Origin: Pseudoalteromonas rubra
GTDB lineage: Bacteria > Pseudomonadota > Gammaproteobacteria > Enterobacterales > Alteromonadaceae
Assembly (NCBI RefSeq): GCF_005886805.2
Contig: NZ_CP045430.1
Span: 1,178,001 to 1,242,000, forward strand
DNA length: 64,000 nt
Direction of reading: 5' to 3'
Shown: positions 27,023-36,031 of the stretch, one piece after another
How positions within the stretch are numbered: position 1 is the stretch's first letter
Layout of the letters: every line of letters begins with the position of its first letter
Made by a program: the position numbers and the translations under genes
Notes under the pieces: generated by a model
Seen by the model: the letters and a program-made list of their open reading frames with translations, nothing else
Database searches by the model: none
Told to the model about the DNA's origin: nothing

Positions 27023-28267
27023 ATGCTGGACTCAACCCCACTGACCACCAAACAAGACACCACCTTTGTACAAAGTTATGGCATACATACGGGCTTTATA
27101 CCCCGCTCACAACTGGTGAAGAAACACTGGATGCTGGCAGGCGATGACTATGCAAAATTGCAGGGACACTGGCACGATAACGCGCTCACTGCCATTTACG
27201 GCAACTATTTTGTGGTAGATAAAATCAACGGCGTTGAGGTCAGCGATGCCCAGGCACAGGCGACCCTTGAGGAATTAAGCCGGGTCACTCTGGCACAGCA
27301 ATTTGGTCCTCAGTACAGTAATAACATCAGCTTGTTTGCCTCAGACCGCAGTGTCGGCTGGGAATACCCCGTGCTCACGCCTTCACAGGCCAAGGAAATC
27401 AGCACCAGCCCGGATGTGATAGCCTACAACAAGGTGTTGCGGTATGCGTTTGCCTCAGCCTATGCCTACAGCCTGGAACCCGGTGGCTCATTTGCCTATC
27501 ATGATGACCCTTTGTATCAAAAGTTAATGCTGACAAACGGTAAGCTGGAGATTATTGATTCATTGCTCAATGTAGACGGCGTTTATGCCTTCGCTGTCAA
27601 AGTGCCCGCCATTGCATCTGAAAATCTGGAAGAAGAAGTCATCATTGCCTACAAGGGTACCAATCCGTTTAACACCGGTGACCTGTACGAAGACTTTAAA
27701 CTATTTTTTGCTAACCTGGCCGAAACCGACATCGCCTGGCAACGCACTGCGTATGAGTTTTGTCAGCGCATTTTGGATCAGTATCCACCCAATCAGGCAT
27801 CTATTGCCACCGGCTATCAAATACCCGAAACGACAAATAGCCATAATGTAGTGCTAACCGGCCATAGCCTCGGCGGCTATACCGCAGTCGACTCAGGCGT
27901 ACGCACTGGCATTCAAACCCGTGTTTTTGCCTCACCTGGTACAAAGATAATCGACACTTATGCCCGTTATTTCGCTAACACCATGCGCCTGCGTAATGTG
28001 ATCAACTTCCGCACTGACTATGATCCTATTTCCTCTTCGGCTTTGCGCCACGATGAAAACGAAGTCGAATTCCCGGCTTTCCCGGGTAAAAACCTCTTTG
28101 TGAATCATTTGCTTGAAAATATGATCAAGGAACGCCTTATCCCGCTCTACCATAACTGGCAAGACCCAACAGCCCGCCCGAGCCAACTGTTCATCACCCC
28201 GGATGCCAGCATAGGCGCAGGCCTAAAATTCCGCACAAATGTTTGGGGGCCAAGCCAGGACCGGTGA
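27023..28267 (+). CDS. Lipase-like alpha/beta hydrolase (class 3 type)
   Basis: I choose the ATG at 27023 (MLDSTPLTTKQ), preceded by GGGAGGA; the frame extends 15 codons upstream without support. The ~414-residue protein contains EEVIIAYKGTNPF, typical of class 3 lipases, then the nucleophile elbow TGHSLGGYTA with the catalytic serine. FRTDYDPISS (candidate aspartate) and a late FVNHLLENM (candidate histidine) follow. There is no signal peptide. It is divergent from the STAND operon and lies in the same segment between the direct repeats, so it might act with it, for example on membrane lipids; that link is speculative. Its stop lies in a REP-like repeat. Confidence 0.8.
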   Translation: MLDSTPLTTKQDTTFVQSYGIHTGFIPRSQLVKKHWMLAGDDYAKLQGHWHDNALTAIYGNYFVVDKINGVEVSDAQAQATLEELSRVTLAQQFGPQYSNNISLFASDRSVGWEYPVLTPSQAKEISTSPDVIAYNKVLRYAFASAYAYSLEPGGSFAYHDDPLYQKLMLTNGKLEIIDSLLNVDGVYAFAVKVPAIASENLEEEVIIAYKGTNPFNTGDLYEDFKLFFANLAETDIAWQRTAYEFCQRILDQYPPNQASIATGYQIPETTNSHNVVLTGHSLGGYTAVDSGVRTGIQTRVFASPGTKIIDTYARYFANTMRLRNVINFRTDYDPISSSALRHDENEVEFPAFPGKNLFVNHLLENMIKERLIPLYHNWQDPTARPSQLFITPDASIGAGLKFRTNVWGPSQDR

Positions 28268-28440
28268 TTAATTATCACCGCAGCGTGGCTTGGCGCGAGC
28301 CCTGGATGGGCGACGAAAGACCGACGATTAAGTATCGTCGCAGCTTGAGGAGATGAGCGCACGGATGCGCGATGGACATAACTACAGGGACGTACTTTAC
28401 TCCCAGCTTTAACGATTAAGTATCGTCGCAGGCTCGGCGC
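28259..28440. repeat. REP-like palindromic repeats overlapping the lipase stop
   Basis: Three palindromes occur: GACCGGTGATTAATTATCAC at 28259, GACCGACGATTAAGTATCGT at 28319 and AACGATTAAGTATCGTCGCA at 28411. Between the second and third is the string ACTACAGGGACGTA, a partial inverse of the 7-kb array string CCCTGTAGGG. They belong to the same family as the array at 6825-7320. Confidence 0.75.
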
Positions 28441-28816
28441 CCCCGCTTGAGAATAATAACGAGTAGCCTCCATCATCTCGGCTTCGCCTCCGTCATACCG
28501 GCCTTGAGCCGGGCCGGGAACCACTCGCAGCAAAACGGTGGCTGACCTGAGCAAAGATCCATAGCAAATAACCAAAAATAAAAGTCAATTAAAATCAGAG
28601 ACATAAAAAACACTCAAACTTTTTTCAAAAAACTTCCTTGAAAAGCGTTTGCCCCGGCCATAGATAGATTTGTGAGGACGCCGACAGGGTCCAAAACCAA
28701 ACTAAGACTTTGTTTTAAAAGTCTTTATTTAAGTAATGTTAGAATTAAAAACCCGCTATTTACTGGTTTATTGCAAAGAGTAAATGGCTTAATTATCGCT
28801 TTATGAGGATACGATT

Positions 28817-29263
28817 ATGCGTACAGTAGATTTATCACCCCTTTACCGTTCATTCATCGGTTTCGATCACCTTGCATCTATGATGGATGCGGCGCAGCGT
28901 AGCAGCGAAAAACAGCCCAGCTACCCGCCATACAACATCGAAGCCTTAGCTGAAGACAAGTACCAGATTACCATGGCGGTGGCCGGCTTTACGGAGCAGG
29001 AGTTATCGCTGGAGTCGGAAAACAACACGCTGAGCGTCAAGGGCGAGAAGCAAAATAAAGAAGACAAAACCGACCGAAAGTTTATTCACCAGGGCATTGC
29101 CGAGCGCAACTTTGAGCGCAAATTCCAGCTGGGCGATCATGTAAAAGTGATTGGCGCTTCGCTTGAAAACGGCCTGTTGTTGATTGACCTGGAGCGCGAA
29201 GTACCGGAAGCGTTAAAGCCAAGAAAAATTGAAATTGGCACCGGTAAGCTGATTGAAGGTTAA
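28817..29263 (+). CDS. Hsp20/IbpA-type small heat shock protein, copy 2
   Basis: The 148-residue sequence is identical to the product of 23008-23454, and I found no base difference in the coding region. The alpha-crystallin domain and I-x-I tail are intact, so both copies should be functional. The lack of synonymous changes points to a very recent duplication or to ongoing gene conversion. The promoter region differs at three positions only. Two copies would raise heat-shock expression. Confidence 0.95.
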   Translation: MRTVDLSPLYRSFIGFDHLASMMDAAQRSSEKQPSYPPYNIEALAEDKYQITMAVAGFTEQELSLESENNTLSVKGEKQNKEDKTDRKFIHQGIAERNFERKFQLGDHVKVIGASLENGLLLIDLEREVPEALKPRKIEIGTGKLIEG

Positions 29264-29324
29264 TACCTGAAGAGTAGTAATTACTCACTCCCTTTTCCTT
29301 TTATTACATTGTTGAATTCCCACC

Positions 29325-29349
29325 AGCCGCCCGAAAGGGCGGCTTTTTT
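29325..29349 (+). terminator. hsp20 terminator, copy 2
   Basis: Same AGCCGCCC-GAAA-GGGCGGCT hairpin and T-run as in copy 1. Confidence 0.9.
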
Positions 29350-29417
29350 ATGCTTATGACACCTCGTAACGCCAAATCAAATCGGTAATAGTTATTACGA
29401 CGTGCGACTTTTTCAAC

Positions 29418-29519
29418 TCAAAACCCAACCCAGAATAGCACCCAAATCAATGCAGCCCAGGCCATCATCAAATAAACACCACCACTCATGTGGCTCTTTT
29501 GCGGGCCAATCAGATTCAT
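29418..29519 (-). CDS. Candidate 33-residue single-pass membrane protein
   Basis: On the minus strand an ATG at 29519 opens a frame of 33 codons ending in TGA at 29418-29420. The product starts MNLIGPQKSHMSGG, continues into a single hydrophobic helix (VYLMMAWAALIWVLFWV) and ends in GF. The upstream GAAGTG is a weak ribosome binding site, and TTATACT further up resembles a -10 box. It is too short for routine gene finding. I do not recognise a family, so this call rests only on composition and the clean start and stop. Confidence 0.4.
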   Translation of the reverse strand: MNLIGPQKSHMSGGVYLMMAWAALIWVLFWVGF

Positions 29520-29723
29520 AACACTTCGAGTATAACTGCCTATAAATACGGTAAATTCATACTATAAAACCCATGCCACGGCGCATTTCTGTTGCTATTT
29601 TGATGTAGAACATAGTCAGCGTAGATACCCGGAACTTAGATTGATTTTTGCGTGGTGAGTTGTGAAGCTGACGACCATCAAGATCACGCTTGTAAGCCAT
29701 TGAACGTGAAAAAAGGAGGTGCA

Positions 29724-31448
29724 ATGCCAGATCTGAGTTTTATCCACCTGTCTGCTTTTTATGAACTCACTGCGCTGGTGGTATTAGCCGCGGCACTGGG
29801 TTTTATCGGCGTGTTGCTGCGCCAGCCTATGATTGTCAGCTTTATTGCCGTAGGGGTGATAGCCGGTCCTTCGGCGTTGAATATTGTTCAATCCCATGCA
29901 CACATAGAACTGCTTGCCGAACTGGGCATTGCTGTACTGCTATTTCTGGTTGGCCTTAAGCTCGACCTTAAACTCATTCGCACACTCGGGCCGGTCGCAC
30001 TGGCCACCGGACTGGGACAGGTTGCGTTTACCTCTGCCATTGGCTTTGTACTCGGAAAAATGCTGGGGCTGGATACCGTTACCGCTGTGTATGTGGCCGT
30101 CGCGCTGACCTTCTCCAGTACCATTATCATAGTTAAACTGCTATCCGATAAACGCGAAGTCGACTCCCTGCATGGACGCATAGCTGTGGGCTTTTTGATA
30201 GTTCAAGATTTAGTAGTGGTACTGGCCATGATGGTGCTCTCGGCCATGGGCATAGGGGCACAGTCGGGCGGCACGCAATCCGCCCTGGCTCAGGTTGGCA
30301 GTGTACTGCTTTATGGGTTGATCATGCTGGCATTTGTCCTGGTGTTTATTCGCTATCTGGCAACGCCACTGGTCAGCCGAATAGCACGCTCTCAGGAGCT
30401 ACTCATCACCTTTGCTATCGGCTGGGCCACCTTACTGGCGGCGATAGGCAGCCAACTGGGCTTTAGTAAAGAGCTGGGCGGCCTGCTGGCAGGTATCTCT
30501 TTGGCATCTACCCCATTCAGAGAAGCCATTGTTGCCCGCTTAGCCTCATTACGCGACTTTCTGTTACTGTTTTTCTTTATCGCCCTGGGCACCCAGCTGG
30601 ATCTCAGCTTACTTGGCTCACAAGTTTTCCCAGCGCTGATACTCTCTTTATTTGTGTTAATTGGCAACCCAATTATTGTGATGGTGATCATGGGGCTTAT
30701 GGGCTATCGCAAACGCACCGGCTTTCTGGCGGGATTAACCGTCGCACAGATCAGTGAGTTCTCCCTGATCTTTATGGCCATGGGACTCACCATAGGTCAT
30801 GTCACAGCCGACTCTTTAGGACTGGTCACGCTGGTGGGCCTGATCACTATCGCGATGTCGGTATATATGATCACCTATTCTCACGGTTTGTATAACAAGC
30901 TGGAACGCTGGTTAAGTGTGTTTGAACGCGACCAGCCATTCAGAGAAGCTGCGCTGGAAAACCAGCCCTCGTCTGAGCAGGCTTACGATGTCATTCTGTT
31001 TGGTCTTGGCCGTTACGGTAAGGCACTGGCTCACTACCTGCAAAAAGAAGGATTCAGTCTGCTGGCTGTGGACTTTAACCCCGACGAAGTCAGACGCTGG
31101 CGCAACGATGGCCACCTGGTGATGTATGGCGATGCCAGTGATCCAGCTTTTGTGAACGACCTGCCGCTACAAGGTGTTAAGTGGGTGGTATCAGCCATGC
31201 CACAACATGATTTGGGGGTAACACATGAAGACCCCCGTCTGGCGCTACTGGATGGGTTGAAACAACAACATTATAGCGGCGGTATTGCCATTTCAACCCA
31301 GCACCAGCATGACCAACCCCTGTTAGAAGAAAGAGGCGCAACCCTGGTACTGATGCCATTTCATGACGCCGCTGAACGGGCGGTAGAGCGGGTAAAAGCA
31401 GCGACCCCAGCCAGCACTCATACAGAGGTGAATAATGACACGATTTAA
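29724..31448 (+). CDS. Kef/CPA2-type cation:proton antiporter with RCK (TrkA-N) domain
   Basis: The start is the ATG at 29724 (MPDLSFIHLSAFYELTALV), directly after the perfect site AAGGAGGTG. The ~574-residue protein has about twelve membrane segments over residues 10-395, including ELGIAVLLFLVGLKLDL and the FSSTIIIVKLLSDK segment of CPA2 exchangers. A cytoplasmic Rossmann domain follows with ILFGLGRYGKALA (GxGxxG) for NAD(H) or nucleotide sensing. It probably exports K+ or Na+ in exchange for protons. The downstream Usp gene overlaps its end by 14 bases, so the stress protein is translated with it. Confidence 0.9.
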   Translation: MPDLSFIHLSAFYELTALVVLAAALGFIGVLLRQPMIVSFIAVGVIAGPSALNIVQSHAHIELLAELGIAVLLFLVGLKLDLKLIRTLGPVALATGLGQVAFTSAIGFVLGKMLGLDTVTAVYVAVALTFSSTIIIVKLLSDKREVDSLHGRIAVGFLIVQDLVVVLAMMVLSAMGIGAQSGGTQSALAQVGSVLLYGLIMLAFVLVFIRYLATPLVSRIARSQELLITFAIGWATLLAAIGSQLGFSKELGGLLAGISLASTPFREAIVARLASLRDFLLLFFFIALGTQLDLSLLGSQVFPALILSLFVLIGNPIIVMVIMGLMGYRKRTGFLAGLTVAQISEFSLIFMAMGLTIGHVTADSLGLVTLVGLITIAMSVYMITYSHGLYNKLERWLSVFERDQPFREAALENQPSSEQAYDVILFGLGRYGKALAHYLQKEGFSLLAVDFNPDEVRRWRNDGHLVMYGDASDPAFVNDLPLQGVKWVVSAMPQHDLGVTHEDPRLALLDGLKQQHYSGGIAISTQHQHDQPLLEERGATLVLMPFHDAAERAVERVKAATPASTHTEVNNDTI

Positions 31449-32412
31449 CAGAATTTTATGTGTGGTAGACCCAGAAGCAACAATGGACGCCGCCGTGGTA
31501 CAGGCGCTCCGCCTCGCACAAGATAATCAGGCAGACATCACTTTTATTTCAGTACTGAAAGAGGTCAAACACTGGCGCACCTTCTTTACCAGTAAAGCGG
31601 AGTATGCCAGTAAGCTTACTGAGCTGCTTGCCAATAAGCGGGCCGCTATCGATGCGAAAGTTAAAGCACAGGATAACGACCAGGATCCCAATATCATCGT
31701 TTGCACCGGGATCGGCTTTATCGAGATCATCAGGCGCGCGATCGATGAACAATGCGATCTGGTGGTAAAATGCGCCGAAGACGCAGACTGGATGGATCGC
31801 ATGCTTGGCAGTGAAGACATGCACTTATTGCGCAAATGCCCCTATCCCGTATTGATGCTAAAACCCGGCCAGCTTGATGCCTTTGGCAAGATCCTGGCCA
31901 CGGTCGACGTGAACGACAGCTTCAGAGAGCTGGATGATGAACAAGTGCAGGACAAACTCAATCAGGCCGTGATGGAATACAGCGTGTCGTTAAGCCTGCC
32001 TGAGCTGTCTGAGCTGCATGTGGGCAGCGCCTGGGATGCTTACGCCGAAGACTGGCTGCGTTACGGCACCTTTGCCCATCAGTCGGACGAACAGGTGGAT
32101 GACTATGTAGAACAGGGGCGCAGAGACTGTGCCACTAAGCTAGCCCGGCTGGTGACAAAAATGGATGCACGGTTCGACAAGTCTGCCGTTCAGTACCTGC
32201 AACCCAGACTGCATCAGGTCAAAGGCAAAGCCAGCAAAGAGATCCCCCTGCTGGCACAAAAACACCAAATCGACTTAATTGTGATGGGCACAGTCGGCCG
32301 TGTCGGCATTCCGGGTTTGATCATAGGCAACACCGCCGAATCTATACTGGAGCAAACCCAGTGCTCCATACTGGCCATAAAGCCCAAAGGCTTTCAGACG
32401 CCAATCAAGTAA
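31435..32412 (+). CDS. Tandem-domain universal stress protein
   Basis: The 325-residue protein comprises two UspA folds, about 1-145 and 150-320. The first begins FNRILCVVDPEATMDAAV. The second ends with IVMGTVGRVGIPGLIIGNTAE, the G-2x-G-9x-G-N/T nucleotide-binding loop, so it should bind ATP. This is the UspE-like arrangement. The overlap with the antiporter gene (ATG inside the antiporter's last codons) indicates coupled translation and suggests that the Usp protein regulates the exchanger, as reported for some transporter-Usp pairs. Confidence 0.9.
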   Translation: MTRFNRILCVVDPEATMDAAVVQALRLAQDNQADITFISVLKEVKHWRTFFTSKAEYASKLTELLANKRAAIDAKVKAQDNDQDPNIIVCTGIGFIEIIRRAIDEQCDLVVKCAEDADWMDRMLGSEDMHLLRKCPYPVLMLKPGQLDAFGKILATVDVNDSFRELDDEQVQDKLNQAVMEYSVSLSLPELSELHVGSAWDAYAEDWLRYGTFAHQSDEQVDDYVEQGRRDCATKLARLVTKMDARFDKSAVQYLQPRLHQVKGKASKEIPLLAQKHQIDLIVMGTVGRVGIPGLIIGNTAESILEQTQCSILAIKPKGFQTPIK

Positions 32413-32639
32413 CCAGGTTAACTCTGTGGTCCACCGGCTGACGAGTCGTGGGCCATTTTTCTGGCTTTTCTCACTTCGCCGACGCCAATACTGCTATCGA
32501 GCTTTTATCCTCGTACAGTCAAACTGTACTCAATGGGCAAAAGCTATCCCATTGTCATACATCACAAAATACCGTTTAATAAAGGTATAAAACCCCATAT
32601 CAGAATCATGCGGGGTTAAGCAGTTTAAAAGGAATATTG

Positions 32640-34316
32640 ATGTCAGAACACAATCCCGAACTATCCCCAGAGATCCAAGCACTGTATGAGCAAGCCCAAA
32701 GTGGCGATGCCGAGGCACAAAATGAGTTGGGCGATGCCTATTATTTTGGTGAGGGAGTCGAGCAAAATTATGAGAGAGCCGCTTATTGGTTTGGACTATC
32801 CGCAGAACAGGGATACGCAGATGCCCAGTGCAACTTGGGCTTTATGTACGAACAAGGAACAGGCATAGCGCAAAGTGATGAGAAGTCGTTTGTATACTAT
32901 CAACTAGCTGCAGAGCAGGGAAACGCAAATGGTCAGTACAATTTGGGTGTGATGTATAGAAATGGTGTAGGCGTAGCGCAAAGTAATGAAAAAGCAGTTG
33001 AATACTACCAGTTGGCCGCAGAGCAGAGACATGTCGATGCCCAATGCAACTTGGGCTTTATGTACGAACATGGAAAAGGCATAGCGCAAAGTGATAAGAA
33101 AGAAGTTCATTACTATCGGTTAGCTGCGCAGCAGGGACATGCACTCAGTCAGTGCAATCTGGGTTTTATGTATGAGTTCGGCAAAGGTGTCAGAAAAAAT
33201 TGTAAGAAAGCCGTCGAATATTACAAGTTAGCCGCGAAGCAAGAACACCCCCGCGCTCTAATCTTGCTGGCCCATTGTTACTTTGAAGGGGGAGTGGTTG
33301 TTCAAAGCTTTACAAAGGTAAAAACTCTGTGCGAGCAAGTAGTTAAAGACATTAAAGACACCGAACTAAGCTTTGAAGCCTATGAACTCTGCGATAGAGC
33401 AGAGCGCTTCGAAAAATCAGTGTCGATTAGTACCTTGAGAGAGGAAATACTCTCCTATCTTGAAGTCAGTAAAAACCTCTCAATGACCCACTACACCTCA
33501 TTTGAAGTAGGCCAAGCAATTTTACTTGAAAAAAGCCCTTTCAGGCTGGGACATATTAATGCTGTAAATGATCCCAATGAAGGCAAACTACTTTGGCATG
33601 AACTAGGTTATGAGCCAATAGAAGGGAATCCTGTTTTCATAGGCTGCTTTTTACCCAAGAGCGATAACCTGAACATGTGGCGTTTTTACAGCAAGAATCA
33701 TTTAAATGATGATGCCTGTGGCTGCGCCATTACCTTTAACCCACAAGACTTTTTCAATTATCGTTTATTAGAGGAACAGGGTTCTTTCTCCGAACAGTTA
33801 GAAGCAAAAAAGGCATTTGCTAATACAGGTCAATCACCACAGGAAAGTGCTGCGTTTTACCGAGTGCTCTACGTGCAAGATCAATTTGAGTTTGAAGATG
33901 ATGACGAAAACAAAGTAAGTTCACTCTTTGCAAAGCTGAAAAAAGAAATTACTAAGTTTGTCGGTAAGAACCCGACGCCCGAAAAGCTGCAAATACTTGC
34001 CTGGCTGCTTGGCCCGCTGCCTTATTTGTTAAAAGATGCCAACTATAAAGATGAGCAGGAACACAGAGTGATCGTCTCGCATCTGGACTATGGTGCAAAA
34101 GAAATTAAAAGCGAGGACCCGGACTTTGCCACAGGCACTGCCCCGCGTTTGTATCTGGAGCTGCACAGAGACGACCATCTGGCCCCGATTGAGTACGTGA
34201 CGCTCGGCCCTAAAGCCCCCAACAAAGAGATGATGGCACCGTACTGGCGCCACCAATTAGCCAGCAAGTTTTCTGCAAAGCTGGATATTCGCCCCTCACG
34301 CTGCGCTTATAAGTAG
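32640..34316 (+). CDS. Sel1-repeat protein fused to a DUF2971-like domain
   Basis: I start at the ATG at 32640 (MSEHNPELSPE), since the preceding TTG codon is less likely. AAAAGGAA lies 8-12 bases upstream. The 558-residue protein has about six Sel1 repeats over residues 18-200, each of the form A..NLGxMYExGxGIAQSxEKAVxYYxLAAxQGxA. A C-terminal part from about 275 begins MTHYTSFEVGQAILLEKSPFRL and then AVNDPNEG, the pattern of DUF2971 proteins. DUF2971 is common in defence and accessory islands but has no assigned activity. The Sel1 part probably mediates protein contacts. There is no signal peptide. Confidence 0.75.
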   Translation: MSEHNPELSPEIQALYEQAQSGDAEAQNELGDAYYFGEGVEQNYERAAYWFGLSAEQGYADAQCNLGFMYEQGTGIAQSDEKSFVYYQLAAEQGNANGQYNLGVMYRNGVGVAQSNEKAVEYYQLAAEQRHVDAQCNLGFMYEHGKGIAQSDKKEVHYYRLAAQQGHALSQCNLGFMYEFGKGVRKNCKKAVEYYKLAAKQEHPRALILLAHCYFEGGVVVQSFTKVKTLCEQVVKDIKDTELSFEAYELCDRAERFEKSVSISTLREEILSYLEVSKNLSMTHYTSFEVGQAILLEKSPFRLGHINAVNDPNEGKLLWHELGYEPIEGNPVFIGCFLPKSDNLNMWRFYSKNHLNDDACGCAITFNPQDFFNYRLLEEQGSFSEQLEAKKAFANTGQSPQESAAFYRVLYVQDQFEFEDDDENKVSSLFAKLKKEITKFVGKNPTPEKLQILAWLLGPLPYLLKDANYKDEQEHRVIVSHLDYGAKEIKSEDPDFATGTAPRLYLELHRDDHLAPIEYVTLGPKAPNKEMMAPYWRHQLASKFSAKLDIRPSRCAYK

Positions 34317-34327
34317 TAGAAGAGCTC

Positions 34328-35218
34328 CTATGTGGTTGCTGTCGGACGTTTTGCCGTTTCAACCACCAACAGGCCACTGGCGACGGCGACTGGCAGCCAC
34401 ATCGCCATTCGCGCTCTGAGTACAGCTGGTTCCATCCCCTGACGACGGGCGCTGTGTGCCAGCGCCTGTTCAAACGAGGCCGCATGATTGCAATGACTTA
34501 ACAGATCTGCCTGCCAGTGAGTCAAAGGTTGGGCGATCAGCTGGCCATTTTGCTTGGTCAGGGCAATATAACGGGTTTCTCTGGCTGGCATGGCAGGCGA
34601 TTCGGCGCCTTTCGTTTGACGATTTTCCAGCTGAGATAATAGGGGGAGTATATCGTACTCACTCACCAGTAAACGCACACAGTCAGGCACCATAATGTTC
34701 AGTGATGCACCGCCGCCCAGCAGTTCAAACTCGTTCAGTGCGAATTCTGCTGGTGGAATTTGCTCAGATCCTTTGGCAGCCAGCACTTCGGCTTTGGCAC
34801 GTTCAAAACGGGCCAGCTCCACATACACCTCAAACAGCGTACTTTGGCTGGCGTTGAATTTACCTTGCGGCCAGGAGTTAGCCAAAAACCGTACAAACGC
34901 TTTACCCAAAGTATGAAAGGTCAAGGCCTGAGATGGTAAAGCCATCACGCATGCCTTGGCGAACACGTCAAAAACATCTTCGCCCATCAAGGCACATAGC
35001 AAACTAAATTCATCTTTCAGACACGCCTTCAGCCGCTTTGCATGTGCTGCGGAATACGTTTGCTGTTGATGTTCTGCGGCTAAATGAGATGCTGCTTTAG
35101 CGCCTTGTTTTAAAGACAGGCCAGATGTGAGCCACTTTTGTGACACATCACCATGAGAATTTGAAACATGAGACAACCAGTACTGCAACTGGCTGAGCTC
35201 CGGGGTTGAGTACGTCAT
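34328..35218 (-). CDS. HvfC-like (DUF2063) protein without its partner
   Basis: The 296-residue protein has the N-terminal DUF2063/HvfC-type putative DNA-binding domain (LKACLKDEFSLLCALMGEDVFDVFAKACV, here shown by its phrases EFSLLCALMGEDVF and FVRFLANSWP). The C-terminal half is winged-helix-like (ALTKQNGQLIAQPLTHWQ). HvfC normally assists HvfB (DUF692) in modifying copper-binding RiPP precursors (HvfA, bufferins). No hvfA or hvfB gene is adjacent, so it is an orphan or a diverged copy. Its gene is convergent with the Sel1-DUF2971 gene. Confidence 0.6.
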   Translation of the reverse strand: MTYSTPELSQLQYWLSHVSNSHGDVSQKWLTSGLSLKQGAKAASHLAAEHQQQTYSAAHAKRLKACLKDEFSLLCALMGEDVFDVFAKACVMALPSQALTFHTLGKAFVRFLANSWPQGKFNASQSTLFEVYVELARFERAKAEVLAAKGSEQIPPAEFALNEFELLGGGASLNIMVPDCVRLLVSEYDILPLLSQLENRQTKGAESPAMPARETRYIALTKQNGQLIAQPLTHWQADLLSHCNHAASFEQALAHSARRQGMEPAVLRARMAMWLPVAVASGLLVVETAKRPTATT

Positions 35219-35482
35219 TTTGCTACCGGTTTTAACTGTGTGCTAGGTCTGAGTGTTGATGCATTTCCCATACCATCAGCGTATAAAATAGCACCAATAT
35301 TCACTAACCCATAACTATCAAAGGGTTCTGGTCTTTGCGTCTCTTTGTCTTAGAGTTCAAACCAGTCAAGCGACGGGTTATTGGCGTTTGATATCAGACA
35401 CACTGATACGCCAGACGTCAAAATAAGCTGGTGGCGCTAAAGAAGAATCGGAAGGAAAAAGTCACGGCAATAAAAAGCCGGA

Positions 35483-35875
35483 TCAGCGGCGTCGTTCAAT
35501 CTCACATAAATCAGACGCGTGCTCGTCGCATTCATGCTGCTGCTTTGATTGAGGCACAGAGGTATCAGCACTCAGCTTGCGCTCGGCGTCTATATCAATG
35601 CCATTTGCCAGGCAGGCCTCTTTATAAGCCTGATGTTCTTGTGCGTTAACCACACCGTTGGACAAAGCCAGTGCCAGACCACCTGCCAGTTCGAGTTCGT
35701 GAGCGACCAGGTTACTGGCGGCACGCGGCGCCATTTTGATACTGGTAGATTCTTTGTAAACGCCACAATACTCATCAAAACTCACTTCGGTATGAGGCAC
35801 AAAAACACAGCCCGACAAAAACACAGCACTGATTCCTGCTAAGGTGTATTTCCCTGACAACATAGTCATTATCAT
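35483..35875 (-). CDS. Small lipoprotein, unknown
   Basis: The 130-residue product has a lipoprotein signal (MLSGKYTLAGISAVFLSGC), with several possible ATG starts within five codons. The mature part has conserved-looking cysteines (EYCGVYK, KEACLANG, HECDEHASDLCE) and a strongly charged tail ending in ERRR. I do not recognise the family. It stands alone between the HvfC-like gene and malate synthase. Confidence 0.55.
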   Translation of the reverse strand: MIMTMLSGKYTLAGISAVFLSGCVFVPHTEVSFDEYCGVYKESTSIKMAPRAASNLVAHELELAGGLALALSNGVVNAQEHQAYKEACLANGIDIDAERKLSADTSVPQSKQQHECDEHASDLCEIERRR

Positions 35876-36031
35876 CCATATTTATCACTTTCAGGTAAGA
35901 GTATGCACTGCACTAAAATAATACAACGGGTTATGACATAAATCTGACGCAATCTTACATCTGCTGACATTTTGCCGGGCAACAGAGCGTAAAGCCCCTT
36001 TACACTCTATTACCCAAACCAACCATATATC

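Larger units (their letters stand above)
28570..29349 (+). repeat. 780-bp direct repeat, copy 2 (contains hsp20)
   Basis: Second copy of the repeat described at 22761-23540, in the same orientation. The boundaries are sharp: the match begins at AACCAAAAAT and ends in the terminator T-run. Confidence 0.95.

Noticed and set aside
22761..29349. Composite transposon bounded by the 780-bp repeats
   Set aside because: The repeats encode only hsp20 with its promoter and terminator. No transposase, terminal inverted repeats or target duplication were found.
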